From Fontibacillus panacisegetis (GTDB lineage: Bacteria > Bacillota > Bacilli > Paenibacillales > Paenibacillaceae), in contig NZ_FNBG01000003.1 of the NCBI RefSeq assembly GCF_900102215.1, forward strand, positions 1 through 64,000: a stretch of 64,000 nucleotides of DNA. Direction: 5' to 3'. Under the pieces are notes generated by a model. It was not told where the DNA came from and made no database searches. It was given only the letters and a program-made list of their open reading frames with translations. The position numbers were made by a program, and so were the translations under genes. The stretch's first letter is position 1, and every line of letters starts with the position of its first letter. This document shows, piece after piece, positions 61,872-64,000 of this stretch.

Positions 61872-63014
61872 TTAATTAGGGATATTGAATTGGAGAGAAG
61901 ATACCTCATTACTGAACCACCATTCTGTAAAAGTAAGAGTCAATTTTTGACCATCTCTTTTAATAAATGAAAGTCCATCTCCTTGGAAGCTCATATCGGT
62001 CTTATCCCATGTATCAACCCTCTGCTGTTGTTCTTTGGTCAACAGTGTCTTGTACAAAGCAACTGCTTCGTTTGTACTCCGATCTATTAACCACAACGTT
62101 CCATAGGGATGTGCTTTCACAAGTAAATAGTCATCAAATACCGCCTCGACGTTAAAAGTATTCTCATCTAAATTGGTTAACTTAGCTAAGTCAAAGCTTT
62201 TATTGATTGAACCATTTGGATTTACAAATATTACAGTTGAACCATCTCGCATGATAACTTCCCCGTTGTGCTCAACTTGGTTACTATCAACTATACCATC
62301 AAAATATCTTACCAATGCTGTTTTAACTATTTTTGAATCATGAATCAATATTTGATAATGATCTCTCAACGCTAATGTAGTGCCGCCATGCCTAGTTATG
62401 TTAAACAAATAAGTATCAGGATCAATAAGAGTTATTGAACTGTATAGAGGGCTAATACCTTCAATTTTGAATGTTGTATCTCCCAACTTTGAAATCGATT
62501 TATTATTGAATAAGGCATATACACTACCAGAGTGATTATCTAACCAGAAATATTCTCCATTAGAGGATGCGCTAGTAAGTTGTTCACCTGTGGTTACACT
62601 AACCAAGGACTCTTTAGCATTCCATGAAACATCAATACCAAATGCAGTTACAGTGAAACGAAGTGGAACGTAAGTTACACCCTGCATAACAAAAGGAGGG
62701 GAATCAAACGAAATAGCTTTGTCATTAACTTTAGCGCTCTTGGAGCCAATGTTCAGACTAATGGTTGTTTCTGGTCGTTGAATCGTAATCGTATTTGTTT
62801 TCTTGTTCCATACAGTCACGCCTTGCAGAAGATCAGTGGTCTTTCTAAGCGGAAGATAAACTCTCCCCTCCTTAACGATAACTTTCACTTCTGGAAGGGA
62901 ATTATCATTCCATATGACTTGAATAGGAGGTGCTACATCAGCATGTACTCCTTGCGAAAAAAAAGATGGCAAACAAAAAGCAACAAATAAGGTATATAAA
63001 ATCTTTTTCCACAT
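61872..63014 (-). CDS. Secreted copper-amine-oxidase-N (stalk) domain protein, paralogue 2
   Basis: A 380-residue exported protein: signal MWKKILYTLFVAF..VHA, stalk blocks VKEGRVYLPLRKTTDLLQGVTVWNKKTNTITI and PFVMQGVTYVPLRFTVTAFGIDVSWNAKESLVSV, and a beta-rich C-terminal domain. It parallels the 46.2-kb protein through both halves (for example YFWLDNHSGSVY with FYWLNRTNGEVH, and DLAKLTNLDENTFNVEAVFDD with DLVKIVGLDEIYSVEGIGEG). Start ATG 63014 is preferred; ribosome sites are weak. Function unknown. Confidence 0.75.
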   Translation of the reverse strand: MWKKILYTLFVAFCLPSFFSQGVHADVAPPIQVIWNDNSLPEVKVIVKEGRVYLPLRKTTDLLQGVTVWNKKTNTITIQRPETTISLNIGSKSAKVNDKAISFDSPPFVMQGVTYVPLRFTVTAFGIDVSWNAKESLVSVTTGEQLTSASSNGEYFWLDNHSGSVYALFNNKSISKLGDTTFKIEGISPLYSSITLIDPDTYLFNITRHGGTTLALRDHYQILIHDSKIVKTALVRYFDGIVDSNQVEHNGEVIMRDGSTVIFVNPNGSINKSFDLAKLTNLDENTFNVEAVFDDYLLVKAHPYGTLWLIDRSTNEAVALYKTLLTKEQQQRVDTWDKTDMSFQGDGLSFIKRDGQKLTLTFTEWWFSNEVSSLQFNIPN

Positions 63015-63111
63015 TACAATCGCATCCATTTCTATTGAATTTTATTACTACGACTAATCCATATAAACAAACGTTAAATTCTTACTTAAAGTTACATTAT
63101 ATGGATAATAA

Positions 63112-63142
63112 AAGAGAAGTTCATTAAATTGAACTTCTCCCA
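63112..63142 (-). terminator. Intrinsic terminator
   Basis: Perfect 10-bp stem GAGAAGTTCA/TGAACTTCTC with a 6-base loop and a TTTTATT tail on the minus strand, ending the repeat-protein gene. Confidence 0.82.
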
Positions 63143-63159
63143 CTTTGGTTGGAATTCAT

Positions 63160-64000
63160 TTAAGGATTTGAAACAGTAATTGTTGCTGTACCAGTGCCAA
63201 CAGTAATAGTAGCGTAATCTGCTCCATCAGCTACTGGTGTTTTTGTAACACCATCAACATTTACTCCAGTAAATTTAGCATAGCTTTTACCTTTGACTGA
63301 ATCTGATCCTGCTATTGTTGCTAAAAGTTTCCATTTTGTTACTGACGAGACATTAGTTCCTGCTACTTCTACTATGGAAGTAAGGAATGTTTCTTTTTGA
63401 GAATAACAATTTACATCACTACATATTGCAGTACCTAATTGCGATAATCGTGTATTTCCATTTACATTTCTGTAAATGGTCATCGTTACATTCGAACCCA
63501 TTTTAAATCCATTTTGATCATTAACTACATTGTTAGAAGGTAGATGAGTACCAAAACCAAAAGTGTTATCAGCACTCCATTTTAAGTATGGTTTCCATTT
63601 AAATGTTCCATTATTATTCTTACTATATTGAAGCCCCATATCTGTTTCAATGGAAGCCCCCGACGACTTCATGCCACTGAATCCAGAGTAGATATAGGCT
63701 ATCCCCGTTTGCGTATTGCCCATTTGAGTAGTAGTAGGGAGTGTAACTGTACTGGTAATATAGTTCCCATTTCCAGCTATTTTGACTCTTCCACCAATTC
63801 CGTCTGGAAGGTAATTAGCTGAAAGAACATTAAATAAACCGATTTCTTGTGCATTAACTAATTCGTTATCTTGTGTATTAATAAAATCGTTATCTTGTGC
63901 ATTAACCAATTCGTTATCTTGTGCATTAACCAATTCGTTATCTTGTGTATTAATAAAATTATTATCTTGTGCATTAGATGTATCAACAGTGCTTTCGATA
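63160..64000 (-). CDS. Secreted-looking protein with octapeptide repeats (5' truncated)
   Basis: The frame is open to the right window edge, so the true start lies outside; the codon at 63933 that could look like a start is a TTG inside the repeats. About 280 residues are visible. The N-terminal visible part is a tandem octapeptide ((L/F)(V/I)N(A/T)QDN(E/D), about five copies), followed by a beta-rich domain with two Cys (SDVNC region) and a Thr/Gly/Val-rich C-terminal strand segment (ATITVGTGTATITVSNP). No enzyme motif. Looks extracellular by composition; not recognised. Confidence 0.7.
   Translation of the reverse strand, partial: IESTVDTSNAQDNNFINTQDNELVNAQDNELVNAQDNDFINTQDNELVNAQEIGLFNVLSANYLPDGIGGRVKIAGNGNYITSTVTLPTTTQMGNTQTGIAYIYSGFSGMKSSGASIETDMGLQYSKNNNGTFKWKPYLKWSADNTFGFGTHLPSNNVVNDQNGFKMGSNVTMTIYRNVNGNTRLSQLGTAICSDVNCYSQKETFLTSIVEVAGTNVSSVTKWKLLATIAGSDSVKGKSYAKFTGVNVDGVTKTPVADGADYATITVGTGTATITVSNP
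63838..63990 (-). repeat. 24-bp tandem coding repeats
   Basis: About five to six copies of a 24-bp unit (core AATGCACAAGATAACGAA) encode the octapeptides. Two subtypes alternate, LVNAQDNE and FINTQDNE, differing at both DNA and protein level. The array reaches almost to the window edge. Confidence 0.85.

Noticed and set aside
63430-64000. CRISPR array at the right end (regular 24-bp repeats)
   Set aside because: The repeats have no spacers and are in frame, encoding octapeptides of a protein gene.

Overview
The window looks like chromosome from an endospore-forming Firmicute, most probably a Paenibacillus. It carries the spore cortex-lytic pair CwlJ/GerQ, three T-box leaders, GlnR/TnrA-type boxes, GGAGG-type ribosome sites, moderate GC, and a peptide/TPR-receptor pair resembling the Paenibacillus Alo (arbitrium-like) systems. 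There is no rRNA, tRNA, CRISPR array, transposase or prophage structural gene. Most genes lie on the minus strand. The genus call is inference from gene content.

Layout. 1-9.6 kb: 5'-truncated sensor kinase, small helical proteins, phosphodiesterase lipoprotein, orphan lipoprotein, UbiD-type decarboxylase, acetyltransferase. 9.0-11.2 kb: oxidoreductase and two-domain dioxygenase under an Rrf2 regulator, linked by a shared GTAAC-N7-GTTAC operator. 11.2-18.4 kb: AIM24 protein, AbrB-like protein, AI-2E-family permease, TrkH/KtrB K+ transporter, M29 aminopeptidase, HTH/membrane-protein pair. 18.4-28.7 kb: a guanidine locus with two operons. One encodes carboxyguanidine deiminase subunits, a biotin carboxylase and allophanate hydrolase; the other a nitrate/taurine-type ABC importer. 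Each is headed by a guanidine-I (ykkC) riboswitch and a promoter flanked by two GlnR/TnrA boxes in the same geometry. 28.8-39.2 kb: ECF sigma factor, CBS transporter, gerQ/cwlJ, FAD oxidoreductase, deacetylase, L-lactate dehydrogenase. 39.2-46.1 kb: ABC-F protein behind a leader ORF and terminator, leuA behind tandem Leu T-boxes, thrS behind a Thr T-box. 46.2-51.1 kb: stalk-domain protein, spermidine-synthase-like protein, xerS, then an AloR/AimR-like receptor with an overlapping 40-residue secreted peptide. 51.1-55 kb: mobB, moeA, LpdD-like chaperone, pyrD, pyrK as one overlapping operon. 55-64 kb: deacetylase, c-di-AMP-riboswitch-controlled LysM-3D protein, polar amino-acid ABC transporter, GH13 enzyme, second stalk-domain paralogue, and a truncated protein with octapeptide repeats.

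The two strongest leads are the receptor/peptide locus (49.4-51.1 kb) and the doubled GlnR-plus-riboswitch control of guanidine use. Two intergenic elements (5347-5850 and 34353-34753) share inverted ends and hairpin arrays but encode nothing, and look like a non-autonomous dispersed repeat family. Start codons were re-chosen from ribosome sites where noted. All homology calls are by eye.
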